A DNA stretch of 48,797 nt from an uncultured Collinsella sp. (GCA_900549555.1 UROO01000003.1:1-48797), one strand, 5' to 3'. Positions 33,453-42,173 are shown, counted from the first letter of the stretch. Notes: generated by a model from the letters alone, not told the origin. Numbers and translations: made by a program.

Positions 33453-35642
33453 TTAGTTGTTCAGCATGCGGTCGAAGCTTCCCGAGTCGCCATCCCGATA
33501 GTCGGCGGTCATCAGAATCTCCTGCGGAATGCGTCCGCCCTCGCGCAGCACATTGCGGAACTGCACGCGCGTGACCATGGGCAGGTCTTTGATCGTCGCC
33601 GCCAGGTTCTGCGGCACGCCCTGGTTGGCAGCCGCGGGCTCGCACGCGCCGCCAGCCTTCACACGGCGCTTGTGCTCGGCGAGCATGGCGCGATACATAC
33701 CGGCATGCAGGCGAATCTCAACGACATTGGCATTACGGGCCTGCTCGACAATGCGCGCACCCTCTCGATCGATGTCGCCCACATAGTAGACATAATTAAA
33801 GCGATAGCCGACCTCGGCCAGATAATCATCCAGTGCGTGCGAAACGCTCGCCTTGCAGCCGCCGCCAAAGATCACGCCACCAACTTTGGTGCCAAAAAGC
33901 TTGGCGTGCTTGCGGCCGCGCAGGAGCTTGACGATCTCGTCATAGGTGTCCAGGTTCTCGACCATAATGAACGGCTTGTCGGCGCCCAGCGTAAAGAATC
34001 CCGTAAAGTGCACGGGGCGGTTAGGGGCGACCTTAATCGCCTGCATGCTGATGCCCTTTTCGGTCATACGCCGAATCAGGCGCTCGCCGTGTTTGCCGTC
34101 AAAGGCCTTCTCATCGTTAAAAATCTGGTAGGCGCGCTGGCGACGCGAAGCGACCGGCGTGTCGGCGCCGCGATTCTGCTCTATCCAAGCCTGGATGATC
34201 GCAATCTCCTCGGCAATCTTGCGGTTGGACATCTCGTTGTGCTGAGTGCGCTGCGGAGCTTTTTTGTTATCCTTGCCCTCGACCTTAACGATTTGAGTCT
34301 GCTGCTCCTTAATCTTGGAGAGCGCCGTAGGCGTGGGAACGACCTTGAGCAGCTGCCTGCCCAGGACACGGGCCAGAGCAAACGCCGAAACCTCGCCATG
34401 AGCGGGCGGCTCAGGCTGCTGGGCGGCCGCATCGTTTGCAGTCGGTTTGGGCTGCGCCTGGGATTTGCGCTTGGAATCCGCCTGAGCTTTGCGCTCTTGC
34501 TTTGGCGCGGACGGACCCTTTTGCGAGCGCTCGGGCTTGTCCCCCTTCGCCGGCTGGCGCTTGGGCTGCTCCACCAGGGCCTCGGCCTTCGCATCCTTGC
34601 TTTGCGTCGCTGCCTTCTCGGCCGCGGCCTCGGCATTTGAGCCACGACCGCCGCGGTGACGACGGCGGCGGGGCTTGCTTGAGGCGCTCTCCCCTGTCTG
34701 CTTATCAGCGGACTGTTGAGCTTTGACCTCGGTGTCAGCCGCAGACTGCGACTCGGAAGGTTGCTGCTCGCAAGCCACCGGCTCAACGGTTTTCTCAGTT
34801 TGTTCGGCCTTATCGGCCTGAGCGGTCGAAGCCGGCTCGCCCTTCTCCTGACGCTTTATGGGATACGCGCGCCCCGCAAAACCGCGGCCGGGACGACACG
34901 AACCCGAAACCCTCTTGGCAGACTCCTCAGCATCGCCTGCAACCTCGGAAGGCTCTTCAGCCTCATGCGCGACATCCTGCTGCACAGCCTTAAAGTGAGC
35001 ACCGCGACGACGCTTGGGCTCTTGGGCCTCCACGGGCTTTTGCTCCTTCGCGGGCTTCTGCGACTCAGCGGCAACCTCGGTCTCAACAGCCTCGGTATCG
35101 AGCTCATCCTTTTGAGCCACGGCGCGACGGAAGCGCTCCTGCTGGGCACGGCGTTGAGCATCGCGCTTGCCGCCCCCGCCAAAACCGCCGCGGCCGGCCT
35201 TGGCCGTAAAGGCGCGAACGACGTTCTCATCGAGCAGCTCGTCGGTATCGACATGCTCGCGCGGGGCCGTTTCCACCGAAGCGGGCGCCTCGACAACGTC
35301 CTCGACGGCCTCTTCGACAGCCTCGGCAAGCTGCTCCTGAGCATCACTTATCTCGGCATGAATGGTATAGAACGCCGGACGTCCGTTAATGCCGCTGCCC
35401 TCGATCTTGGTAACGATCTTTGCCGCGATGAGTTCGTCGCGCATCGCCTTGGTGTCGCATTCCTTATCGACGGAGCGGAAAATCTGCGCCAGCGCGCTCG
35501 ACTTGATCTTGAGTGCCTTGCGGCAGAGCAGGTCGTAGGCAACTAGCTTGGCGCGCTCGGCAGAAAGCGACGTCTGGCTGCTCAGACGCTCAGCCAGGGC
35601 ATCGACATTATTTTGGTTATCGGAATATACCGTCTTGGCCAC
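33453..35642 (-). CDS. TOPRIM/JetD-like protein with long charged linker
   Basis: A 729-residue protein in three parts. Residues ~1-100 are folded, perhaps a winged helix (LAERLSSQTSLSAERAKLVAYDLLCRKALK, GINGRPAFYTIHAE). Residues ~100-460 are a low-complexity Lys/Glu/Gln/Ala/Arg linker, probably disordered, with an RGGRG patch. Residues ~480-729 resemble the C-terminal TOPRIM-like domain of Wadjet JetD/DUF2220: Glu562 in MVENLDTYDE, then VGGVIFGGGCKAS, then YVGDIDREGARI with Asp623 and Asp625. That domain is a nuclease in JetD, but the JetA, B and C partners are absent. The GTG at 35642 is chosen because AAAGGGG lies 4 bases upstream; an ATG 24 bases earlier has none. Function unknown; RNA or DNA binding is likely. 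Confidence 0.65.
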   Translation of the reverse strand: MAKTVYSDNQNNVDALAERLSSQTSLSAERAKLVAYDLLCRKALKIKSSALAQIFRSVDKECDTKAMRDELIAAKIVTKIEGSGINGRPAFYTIHAEISDAQEQLAEAVEEAVEDVVEAPASVETAPREHVDTDELLDENVVRAFTAKAGRGGFGGGGKRDAQRRAQQERFRRAVAQKDELDTEAVETEVAAESQKPAKEQKPVEAQEPKRRRGAHFKAVQQDVAHEAEEPSEVAGDAEESAKRVSGSCRPGRGFAGRAYPIKRQEKGEPASTAQADKAEQTEKTVEPVACEQQPSESQSAADTEVKAQQSADKQTGESASSKPRRRRHRGGRGSNAEAAAEKAATQSKDAKAEALVEQPKRQPAKGDKPERSQKGPSAPKQERKAQADSKRKSQAQPKPTANDAAAQQPEPPAHGEVSAFALARVLGRQLLKVVPTPTALSKIKEQQTQIVKVEGKDNKKAPQRTQHNEMSNRKIAEEIAIIQAWIEQNRGADTPVASRRQRAYQIFNDEKAFDGKHGERLIRRMTEKGISMQAIKVAPNRPVHFTGFFTLGADKPFIMVENLDTYDEIVKLLRGRKHAKLFGTKVGGVIFGGGCKASVSHALDDYLAEVGYRFNYVYYVGDIDREGARIVEQARNANVVEIRLHAGMYRAMLAEHKRRVKAGGACEPAAANQGVPQNLAATIKDLPMVTRVQFRNVLREGGRIPQEILMTADYRDGDSGSFDRMLNN

Positions 35643-35747
35643 GGGGCCCCTTTCATATGTACACATATACGTCTATATGGTACAACGCGCGCCCTTATCC
35701 ACGCAAAACATCTGCGAGAACACTCGGGCATCGCCCGCTTTTGCATG

Positions 35748-35785
35748 AAAAAAGACCGAGCCCGCGCAGCCGCGGACCCGGTCTT
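35748..35785 (-). terminator. cstA terminator
   Basis: On the minus strand AAGACCG...CGGTCTT with a G+C-rich interior, followed by six T. Located 40 bases past the cstA stop. Confidence 0.85.
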
Positions 35786-35825
35786 ATCGAGTTGTATAGA
35801 TGTGACGTTCAACTCGTCAGGTCGA

Positions 35826-37715
35826 TTACGCCTTGGCAGCCTCGGCGTCGGCGGGAGCCTCGGCGGCAGCGGCGCGGCCATACTCGACTTTGCCCATCTC
35901 GGACCACTCGGGCTCCTCGTCGGGCATGGAACCGGCCTCCTTGCCGAAGAACTCCTTGAGGCAGTTGACGGCAACGATGAGGCCCAGGACCATCAGCAGG
36001 ACGGCGAAGACGAGCTGCAGGCCCTTGGTAGCGGCGACGGAAACGGCAGCCGTGGTGGCGGTAGCCGGGATGGTGCCGAAGAAACCGTAGGCCTGGACGG
36101 CGGTCATGCAGCCCATGGCGCTCTGGACCAGCGAAGTGAAGGTGCAGCAGAGCAGGAAGGCGACGGGCACGTAGAGCATCCAACCCTTGCGGCCGGTGCA
36201 CTTGCAGAACACGGCGAGGGTGATCATGGTCATACCGCCGAGCAGCTGGTTAGAAGCACCGAAGAGCGGCCAGATGTTGGCATAGCCACCAAAGGCGAGG
36301 GCGAGGCCAGGAAGCAGGGTAACGACCGTGGCGAACCAGGGGTTGCCGAGGACCTTCATGTAGCCGGCCTTGGACTCGATGGCCAGGGCGTCGTTGGTCT
36401 GGGCAAAGAACTCGGAGAACGAGGTGCGAGCGATGCGGGCGACGGCATCGAGCGAGGTCAGGGCCAGAGCGGAAACGTTCATGGTCATGAAGACGGTTGC
36501 GAGCGTGCCGTCAACGCCGAAGGCCTGCATACCGCGGGAGATGCCAGCGGCGAAGATCTGGAACGGGGTGGAAGCGACGCCGGCGTTAAGGGCGCCGGTA
36601 CCGGCGGTGTTCATGTCGGAGAACATGATGCCGGCGACGATGATGGCAAGGATACCGACGAAGGACTCGACGATCATGGCGCCGTAACCGACCTTGACGG
36701 CGTCCTGCTCCTTCTCGACCTGCTTGGAGGAGGTACCAGAAGAAACGAGGCTGTGGAAACCGGAGAGAGCACCGCAGGCAACGGAGACAAACAGGACCGG
36801 GAACATCATGCCCGAGGCATTACTAAAGCCGGTGAAGACCGGAGCGGTGATGGTAGCCTGGCCGTTAGCGCCCAGGACGACGATACCGAGGACAGCGCAG
36901 ACGATCATGACGATCATCATGATGGAAGTGAGGTAGTCGCGAGGGGTCTTGAGCATCTGGATGGGCATGGCGCCAGCAAAGACCAGGTAGACCATGACGA
37001 CGGCGAACCACTGGAACTTATCCAGGTAGACCGGGAACTGCATACCGACGGCGAACATGAGGACCATGAGAACCACGCCGGTGACGAACTCGGCAGCGCC
37101 GGTGAGGTTGAACTTCTTCTGGGCCCAACCAAAGGCGATAGCGACGAAGGTGAACAGGATGGAGATGGTACCAGCGCAGCCGGCTGCATAGGACTTGGTG
37201 AAGTCGATGGCACCGGTAGCAGCACCAGAAGCGTCAACGGCTGGGGTGAACATGAACGTCTTGCAGACCATGTCGGTGAAGGCGGCGATGACAATGATGC
37301 AGAACAGCCAACAGAACAGCAGGAACAGGCGACGGCCGGTCTTGCCGATGTACTTCTCGATGAGCTGAGCCAGGGACTTGCCATTGTTCTTCATCGAGGC
37401 GTACAGGGCGCCAAAGTCGTGGACGGCGCCAAAGAAGATGCCGCCGACGAGGACCCAAAGCACGACGGGCAGCCAGCCAAAGGCCATGGCGACGATCGTA
37501 CCCGTAACAGGGCCAGCACCGCAGATCGAGCTGAACTGGTGCGAGAACGCGGTGAAGGCGGAGACGGGCGAAAAGCTGTTGCCGTCCTTCATGCGCTTGG
37601 CCGGCGTGAGGGCCTCTTTGTCAACGCCCCACTTGTTGGCCAGCCATCGGCCATAGCCCAGATAGCCGCAGGCGAGCACCGCCGCGGCCACAACCATGAG
37701 CAAAACTCCGTTCAT
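35826..37715 (-). CDS. cstA: Carbon starvation protein A family transporter
   Basis: A 629-residue membrane protein with many hydrophobic segments. Conserved blocks are the opening GVLLMVVAAAVLACGYLGYGRWLANKWGVD, HQFSSICGAGPVTGTIVAMAFGWLP, the loop SGFHSLVSSGTSSKQVEKEQDA and the distal LFGASNQLLGGMTMI. Characterised relatives import peptides (CstA) or pyruvate (BtsT). The ATG at 37715 follows GAGGAGGAAA. It stands alone behind a ~235-base leader with a strong promoter, an operator-like palindrome, a short Ile/Val-rich reading frame, overlapping hairpins and an intrinsic terminator. The C-terminal ~40 residues are an Ala/Glu-rich cytoplasmic tail. Confidence 0.95.
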   Translation of the reverse strand: MNGVLLMVVAAAVLACGYLGYGRWLANKWGVDKEALTPAKRMKDGNSFSPVSAFTAFSHQFSSICGAGPVTGTIVAMAFGWLPVVLWVLVGGIFFGAVHDFGALYASMKNNGKSLAQLIEKYIGKTGRRLFLLFCWLFCIIVIAAFTDMVCKTFMFTPAVDASGAATGAIDFTKSYAAGCAGTISILFTFVAIAFGWAQKKFNLTGAAEFVTGVVLMVLMFAVGMQFPVYLDKFQWFAVVMVYLVFAGAMPIQMLKTPRDYLTSIMMIVMIVCAVLGIVVLGANGQATITAPVFTGFSNASGMMFPVLFVSVACGALSGFHSLVSSGTSSKQVEKEQDAVKVGYGAMIVESFVGILAIIVAGIMFSDMNTAGTGALNAGVASTPFQIFAAGISRGMQAFGVDGTLATVFMTMNVSALALTSLDAVARIARTSFSEFFAQTNDALAIESKAGYMKVLGNPWFATVVTLLPGLALAFGGYANIWPLFGASNQLLGGMTMITLAVFCKCTGRKGWMLYVPVAFLLCCTFTSLVQSAMGCMTAVQAYGFFGTIPATATTAAVSVAATKGLQLVFAVLLMVLGLIVAVNCLKEFFGKEAGSMPDEEPEWSEMGKVEYGRAAAAEAPADAEAAKA

Positions 37716-37750
37716 TACATTTCCTCCTCTAAAAAGAACTTCCCAGACAT

Positions 37751-37790
37751 AAAAAAATGAGGGCCGTCGGTTGCGCTCGACGGCCCTCAT
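37751..37790 (-). terminator. Intrinsic terminator inside the cstA leader
   Basis: On the minus strand ATGAGGGCCGTCG pairs perfectly with CGACGGCCCTCAT and is followed by seven T (37751-37757), 36 bases before the cstA start. No gene upstream on this strand needs a terminator, so it most likely attenuates cstA itself. Confidence 0.85.
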
Positions 37791-37801
37791 CTTCATCAGC
37801 C

Positions 37802-37939
37802 GCCCGTTATCGTACGGGCTAGCTGTATGTGCTAACCCGCATCAGATAATTACTACGCTGATAATGTTTAGCTGATGCGTGAACATGTCTAAGAAATCCT
37901 CTTCAATCATGATGTGAACGATCCGTGCGTGTTCACATC
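37802..37939 (-). promoter_or_regulatory. Structured cstA leader with overlapping hairpins
   Basis: Arms, given as plus-strand positions: H1 37931-37939/37911-37919 (GATGTGAAC/GTTCACATC), H2 37872-37879/37838-37845 (CGCATCAG/CTGATGCG), H3 37831-37839/37815-37823 (CGGGTTAGC/GCTAGCCCG) and H4 37814-37819/37802-37807. H2 and H3 overlap, and so do H3 and H4, so they exclude one another. The terminator at 37751-37790 follows. An explicit antiterminator pairing to the terminator arm was not identified. Confidence 0.65.
37842..37886 (-). CDS. Possible leader peptide of cstA, Ile/Val-rich
   Basis: A 14-codon frame MFTHQLNIISVVII with a GAGGA ribosome site 10 bases upstream; six of its last eight residues are Ile or Val. 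Its stop codon lies in the 3' arm of hairpin H2. An in-frame ATG at 37910 would extend it by eight codons but has a weak ribosome site and lies directly behind hairpin H1. The composition resembles leader peptides of ilv operons, where stalling at Ile/Val codons controls termination. The coding assignment is inference. Confidence 0.5.
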   Translation of the reverse strand: MFTHQLNIISVVII

Positions 37940-37957
37940 CCCCAGTGGTTGAAAAGG

Positions 37958-37986
37958 AGTATGAAACTTTAGTTACCTAAAGTCAA
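37958..37986 (-). promoter_or_regulatory. cstA promoter with embedded operator
   Basis: Minus strand: -35 TTGACT (37986-37981), a 17-bp spacer, -10 CATACT (37963-37958). The palindrome CTTTAG-GTAA-CTAAAG at 37967-37982 covers the spacer and the edge of the -35 box, a typical repressor position. Confidence 0.75.
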
Positions 37987-38125
37987 CGCAAATATGTAAT
38001 GAATTTTCCACTTTTTTGAATTTCTCGGTATAAAACACCACTGACCTCGGACTTTACCGAACGACAGTTTTTGCTTGAGAGATGCCCCTGAGAGCCGCGG
38101 GAGCCGGGCGGCGCATATGAACTTT

Positions 38126-38194
38126 CCTGCTCTACAGTCCTGCGCAAGACGGAAAGCACATTAAGTGCTTTCCTTTGCGTGCGGAACTCGCGAT
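38126..38194 (-). ncRNA. Conserved ~69-nt structured element, copy 3
   Basis: On the minus strand it carries the same ends as copies 1 and 2; the stem is GGAAAGCAC/GTGCTTTCC with loop TTAAT. Both flanks share AAA-TT-AT and GCGCCGC in inverted order, as if long hairpin arms had decayed. It lies in the stretch 37716-38341 between the divergent cstA and rlmD genes; the rest of that stretch is promoter sequence. Confidence 0.65.
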
Positions 38195-38341
38195 AAACTT
38201 AATTACGCGCCGCTCCCCGCCCACGCCGGGCAAACATCGTTGGACTTATCACTGACATGAAATGGGCGCTTGCATATCGTCCGCTAGCTTGGCACGGTAC
38301 AATGCTTGCAGCTTTTAATTCATGAATTAGTGGAGTTATTG

Positions 38342-39790
38342 ATGGCAGAATCTCGTGCGGAGCGTAGGGCTCGTCGTGCTTTGATCGAGGCGGCTGAGGG
38401 GTCGGAGGAGAAAAAATCTTCTAAGAAATCCAAGTCGTCTCAGGATGCGAAGGGCAAGTCAGCCAAAGGCAAGACTAAGGCCAAGCGTCCCGGCTCTCGT
38501 CGGAGCGAGGACAAGGCATCTCAGACTCGCTCCAAGCGCTCGCATAAAGATCAGGTTTCGTCTGCGCGTAAGGCTGTGGATCCCAAGTCTCCCTGTTCCA
38601 TCATGAAAGCCTGCGGTGGGTGCACGGCGCTCAATCGTCCTTATAAAAAGCAGCTGGCGGCCAAGCAGACTGCTATGGAGGAGCTTTTTGCCGCTCTTTG
38701 TGAGCGCGAGGGTATTAGCGTCGACCCCATTCGCGGTATGGGAGTCACCCTGGGCGACCCGGGCAAATATCCTGCTCCGCGTGGTTTTCGTCATAAGGCT
38801 GCCACCCCCTTTGCTCCCGGCAAGGAGGGCGCTGTCCGCTGCGGCTTTTTTGAACGTGGCACGCACAGAATCGTTGCTGTTCCTGAATGCCCCGTGGAGG
38901 CACCGGGTGCCCGGCAGATTCTTAACGGCATCGCGCGTGAAGCCGAGCGTCTGCACATTCCCGCCTTTAACGAGGACAAGCATTTAGGCCTGCTTCGCTA
39001 TGCCGTCGTTCGTTGCGGCTGGCGTACCGACCAGATCATGGTCACCCTCGTGACCGCCCAGCGTGACTTACCGCATGCGCAGGAGTTCTTTGAAGCCGTC
39101 GCGGCGCTCGATCCGCATATCGTCACCGTTGCCCAAAATATCAATGGCCGTCCCGGTAACGCCATCTTGGGTGAGGAGACTCGTATCGTCTATGGCGCCG
39201 AGTGCATGCGCGATCAGCTACTCGGCTGCGAGTTCGATATCTCCCCCACCGCGTTCTACCAGACCAACCCGCAGCAGACCGAGCTGCTCTACCAGCTCGC
39301 TATCGACGGCATGGATCTGCACCAGGGCGATGTGCTTATGGATGCCTACTGCGGCAGCGGCACCATCGGTCTTTGCGCAGCTAAAGATGCCAAGAACAAG
39401 GGCATCGGCATCATGCTGCTCGGCGTAGAGCGCAATCCGGCGGGCATTGCCGACGCGCGCCGCAATGCCGAGCTCAACGGTCTTACCCGCAGCGCCTGGT
39501 TTATGGCCGACGATGCCACCGATTACATCCTAGATGCCGCCGACAACGACGAGCGGGTCGATGTCCTTTCCATCGACCCGCCGCGCGCCGGCTCTACCCC
39601 CGAGTTCCTCGAAGCTGCCTGCGCACTTAAGCCGCGCCGCATCACCTATATCAGCTGCAACCCCGTAACCCAAGAGCGCGACCTGCACCAGTTCCTCGAC
39701 GGAGGCTATCGCCTGCTCAAGATCACGCCCGTCGACATGTTCCCCCACACCGACCACACCGAAACCGTAGCGGTCCTCGAACGCCGCTAA
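38342..39790 (+). CDS. rlmD: 23S rRNA (uracil-5)-methyltransferase, RlmD/RumA family
   Basis: A 482-residue SAM-dependent methyltransferase that makes 5-methyluridine in 23S rRNA. The iron-sulfur cysteines are Cys85, Cys91, Cys94 (PCSIMKACGGC) and Cys183 (VPECPV); the SAM motif is DAYCGSGTIGLCA, and the catalytic cysteine is Cys439 in YISCNPVTQERDL. The first ~80 residues are a Lys/Ser/Arg-rich tail in place of the usual TRAM domain and may provide RNA binding instead. The ATG at 38342 follows GGAG. RlmD and the U54 paralogue RlmFO/TrmFO-like enzymes are hard to tell apart, so the target base is tentative. Confidence 0.88.
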   Translation: MAESRAERRARRALIEAAEGSEEKKSSKKSKSSQDAKGKSAKGKTKAKRPGSRRSEDKASQTRSKRSHKDQVSSARKAVDPKSPCSIMKACGGCTALNRPYKKQLAAKQTAMEELFAALCEREGISVDPIRGMGVTLGDPGKYPAPRGFRHKAATPFAPGKEGAVRCGFFERGTHRIVAVPECPVEAPGARQILNGIAREAERLHIPAFNEDKHLGLLRYAVVRCGWRTDQIMVTLVTAQRDLPHAQEFFEAVAALDPHIVTVAQNINGRPGNAILGEETRIVYGAECMRDQLLGCEFDISPTAFYQTNPQQTELLYQLAIDGMDLHQGDVLMDAYCGSGTIGLCAAKDAKNKGIGIMLLGVERNPAGIADARRNAELNGLTRSAWFMADDATDYILDAADNDERVDVLSIDPPRAGSTPEFLEAACALKPRRITYISCNPVTQERDLHQFLDGGYRLLKITPVDMFPHTDHTETVAVLERR

Positions 39791-39805
39791 TTGTCCGGCA
39801 CAAGA

Positions 39806-39835
39806 AAGGGGGCGGCCCGCCTGGACCGCCCCCTT
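39806..39835. terminator. Bidirectional terminator between rlmD and the PHP gene
   Basis: A 10-bp stem AAGGGGGCGG/CCGCCCCCTT between convergent stop codons; A-rich on the left and T-poor on the right, so stronger for the minus strand. Confidence 0.65.
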
Positions 39836-39855
39836 CGCTTGGTTTATAAACTCAG

Positions 39856-40677
39856 CTACATCCCCTTGCGCAGGTCGCACACGCCGGCTGCAGCCATCTC
39901 GCGCAGCAGCGTCTCGCGGTCGCGCGTCACGATCAGGTCCAGCGGGAAGTGAATCTCGTCGAGCAACTTGCGGGCGTGATCGAGCTTGCCAATGGCCATA
40001 CCAATGTGGGCATCGGTCGACACACCAATACCCACGCCCAGCTCGGCGCAGCGCTCGGCGATCTTGCGGCATACGGCCCAATGTTCAGTGTCGACACCGT
40101 GTTCAAGACTATGGTTGTTGATCTCGATAATCTTGTGTTTGGCCTTAGCCGCCAACAGCACCTCGTCGATATCGAACGGCACACCCGAGCGCCCCGTGTG
40201 ACCCAGCATGAACACCTTGGGATGCTCCAGGGCGTTGATATACATCTCGGTCGTCTGGGCCGGCGTCGCGCCCTCAGCAATCTGCGGATTATGCACGCTC
40301 GCAACCAAATAATCCAAATTACGCGTCACCAAATCGAACAGCGAATGCTGGTGACTGTACGAATCGCCGGCAATATCGAGCGAAACGGGAATGTCCTCGC
40401 CAAACAAGCTTCCGTCCAGCGAAACGATATCGGCCTCGGCACCACGCAGCACCAGCACGCCGCTCCAAATGCGCGGCCAGATATTCTGGTTGATAAAGAA
40501 CTGATAACTGCGCAGGTCATTAGGGCAAGCCGTAACCATAGAGCTCAGATGGTCGGCAGATCCGAGCACCTGCAGACCACGCTCTGCCGCCCAGTACACA
40601 TTCTCCTCAATGGTCGAATATGCATGCGCAGAGAACATCGTATGGGTGTGAATGTCACAAGAAAGCAGGTAGGGCAT
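39856..40677 (-). CDS. PHP-domain metal-dependent phosphatase (YcdX-like)
   Basis: A 273-residue PHP hydrolase. Metal ligands can be placed in CDIHTHTMFSAHAYS, the GSADHLSSM loop, RGAEADIV, SVHNPQIAE, EINNHSLEH and GVSTDAHIGMAIGKLD. The length and motif order match the YcdX group of phosphoesterases. The natural substrate is unknown. The ATG at 40677 follows AAGGAGA. It lies 165 bp downstream of the aminotransferase gene on the same strand, with no terminator between them, so the two may be co-transcribed. Confidence 0.85.
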   Translation of the reverse strand: MPYLLSCDIHTHTMFSAHAYSTIEENVYWAAERGLQVLGSADHLSSMVTACPNDLRSYQFFINQNIWPRIWSGVLVLRGAEADIVSLDGSLFGEDIPVSLDIAGDSYSHQHSLFDLVTRNLDYLVASVHNPQIAEGATPAQTTEMYINALEHPKVFMLGHTGRSGVPFDIDEVLLAAKAKHKIIEINNHSLEHGVDTEHWAVCRKIAERCAELGVGIGVSTDAHIGMAIGKLDHARKLLDEIHFPLDLIVTRDRETLLREMAAAGVCDLRKGM

Positions 40678-40842
40678 CGGGTCTCCTTATCTGGCATGGC
40701 CGTCGCTTATATTCATTGTACGCATAGCCTTCGATAGTCGTAAAACCACTCCATCCCAACGACACAACGTCCATGACAACGGGGTCCGGCTTAACACCAA
40801 ACCCCGTTTCACGTAAAACATTGTAGGCAGAGCGCTTTACTT

Positions 40843-42027
40843 TTAACGATACTCGTCCGCCAACTGTTTCCAAGCGGGTAGCGAATTGATGATCGTTTCG
40901 TAACTCACGCAATAGCCCAGGCGGAACCAGCCCGGCATACCAAAGCTGTCCGAGGGAACCGCAAGCAACTCATACTTCTTTGCGCGCTCGCAAAACGCAT
41001 TCGCATCGGGCTCGAGTGCCTTCACCCACAGGTAGAAAGCACCGTCCGGCTCAACATAGGTATAGCCGTAGTCCGCCAAGGCGTCGGTAAGCGCCGTGCG
41101 GTTGCGGGCATAGGCATCGATATCGCTCGGCTCATCGATACAATCGATAATCACGCGCTGGAAGAGCGCCGGTGCGCATACAAAACCCAGCGTACGGGCA
41201 GCACCTGCAACAGCCGGCATCAGACGCGCAGCCTGCGGATTGGTGTTGGGAACCAAGATCCAACCCACGCGCTCACCAGGCAGCGACAGCGACTTAGAAT
41301 ACGAGTAGCACACCACGGTGTTCTCGTAGATCGAGGGCACCCAGGGCACCTCGGCACCGTACACGATCTCGCGGTACGGCTCATCCGAGATGAGCATAAT
41401 CGGATTCTCGGGATCGCGTTTGGCGTTGACTTCGCGCAAAACACTGGCCAGTCGCGTCAGCGTGTCGCGTGTATACACGGCACCGGTCGGGTTGTTGGGC
41501 GAATCGATAATGACAGCCGCCGTCTTATCGCTGATCGCCTTGCGCACGTTGTCAACGCTCAGCTGGAACGTGTCTTCATCGGCAGGCGCCTCAACACACG
41601 TACAGCCGGCCTTCTCAATCCAAACGCGATACTCCGGAAAGTACGGGGCGATAACAATAACCTCGTCGCCCGGGTTCGTAACAGCATTGAGCGTGCAGGT
41701 GAGCGAAGCCGCGGCACCCACCGTCATAAAGACGTCCTTGCCCTCATAACTCGTGCCAAAGCGACGGTTGAGCGATTCGGCGACAGCTGCTCGACATTGC
41801 GGCAAGCCCGGAGCGGGGGTGTAGCCGTGCAGCTGGTCACTCGGCAGCTCCAAGGCCTTCTTAATGGACTCAGCCACAGCAGCGGGCGCCGGAACGCTCG
41901 GGTTGCCCAGCGAAAAATCGAATACGTTCTCCGCACCGATCTGTGCCTTGCGCTCAAGACCATAGTTAAAAATCTCACGGATGATGGAGCTTTCCGCACC
42001 GCGAGCATACATAGTTTCGTTGATCAT
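40843..42027 (-). CDS. Pyridoxal-phosphate aminotransferase, class I/II
   Basis: A 394-residue fold-type I aminotransferase. Landmarks are FSLGNPSVPAPAAV, GYTPAPGLPQCR, IDSPNNPTGAVYTRDTL, ISDEPYREIVYG and the cofactor-lysine region VVCYSYSKSLSLPGERVGW, plus the substrate-binding Arg in WFRLGYCVSYETI. The closest general type is aspartate/aromatic aminotransferase; the substrate is not certain. The ATG at 42027 follows AAAGGGG, and an upstream in-frame ATG is not supported by a ribosome site. A 24-bp palindrome lies upstream. Confidence 0.9.
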   Translation of the reverse strand: MINETMYARGAESSIIREIFNYGLERKAQIGAENVFDFSLGNPSVPAPAAVAESIKKALELPSDQLHGYTPAPGLPQCRAAVAESLNRRFGTSYEGKDVFMTVGAAASLTCTLNAVTNPGDEVIVIAPYFPEYRVWIEKAGCTCVEAPADEDTFQLSVDNVRKAISDKTAAVIIDSPNNPTGAVYTRDTLTRLASVLREVNAKRDPENPIMLISDEPYREIVYGAEVPWVPSIYENTVVCYSYSKSLSLPGERVGWILVPNTNPQAARLMPAVAGAARTLGFVCAPALFQRVIIDCIDEPSDIDAYARNRTALTDALADYGYTYVEPDGAFYLWVKALEPDANAFCERAKKYELLAVPSDSFGMPGWFRLGYCVSYETIINSLPAWKQLADEYR

Positions 42028-42087
42028 CTGTTCCCCTTTCGCATAGGCGCTATTGTACGCTTTAGCCGAGCAAAGTGCCGTAGCAAT

Positions 42088-42147
42088 GTTGATTGGGGAC
42101 AGACTTAAATGCGTGAAAACGCTCATTTAAGTCTGTCCCCAATCAAC
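42088..42147. repeat. Perfect 24-bp palindrome (REP-like)
   Basis: Arms 42088-42111 and 42124-42147 are exact reverse complements, centred on CGTGAAAACG. The arm contains GGGGACAGACTTAAATG, of a type often seen in repeats linked to Y1 (RAYT) transposases. No transposase gene is in the window. It lies between the aminotransferase promoter and the ftsH terminator. Confidence 0.85.
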
Positions 42148-42173
42148 AGACAGCCCCATATCGCTCAAAAGAA

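Noticed and set aside
33453..35642. Complete Wadjet (JetABCD) defence system
   Set aside because: No JetA, JetB or SMC-like JetC genes flank it; neighbours are tRNA-Gln and cstA.
40678..40912. Additional 85-residue reading frame between the aminotransferase and PHP genes
   Set aside because: It overlaps the ends of both well-supported genes, lacks a good ribosome site and shows no recognisable motif.
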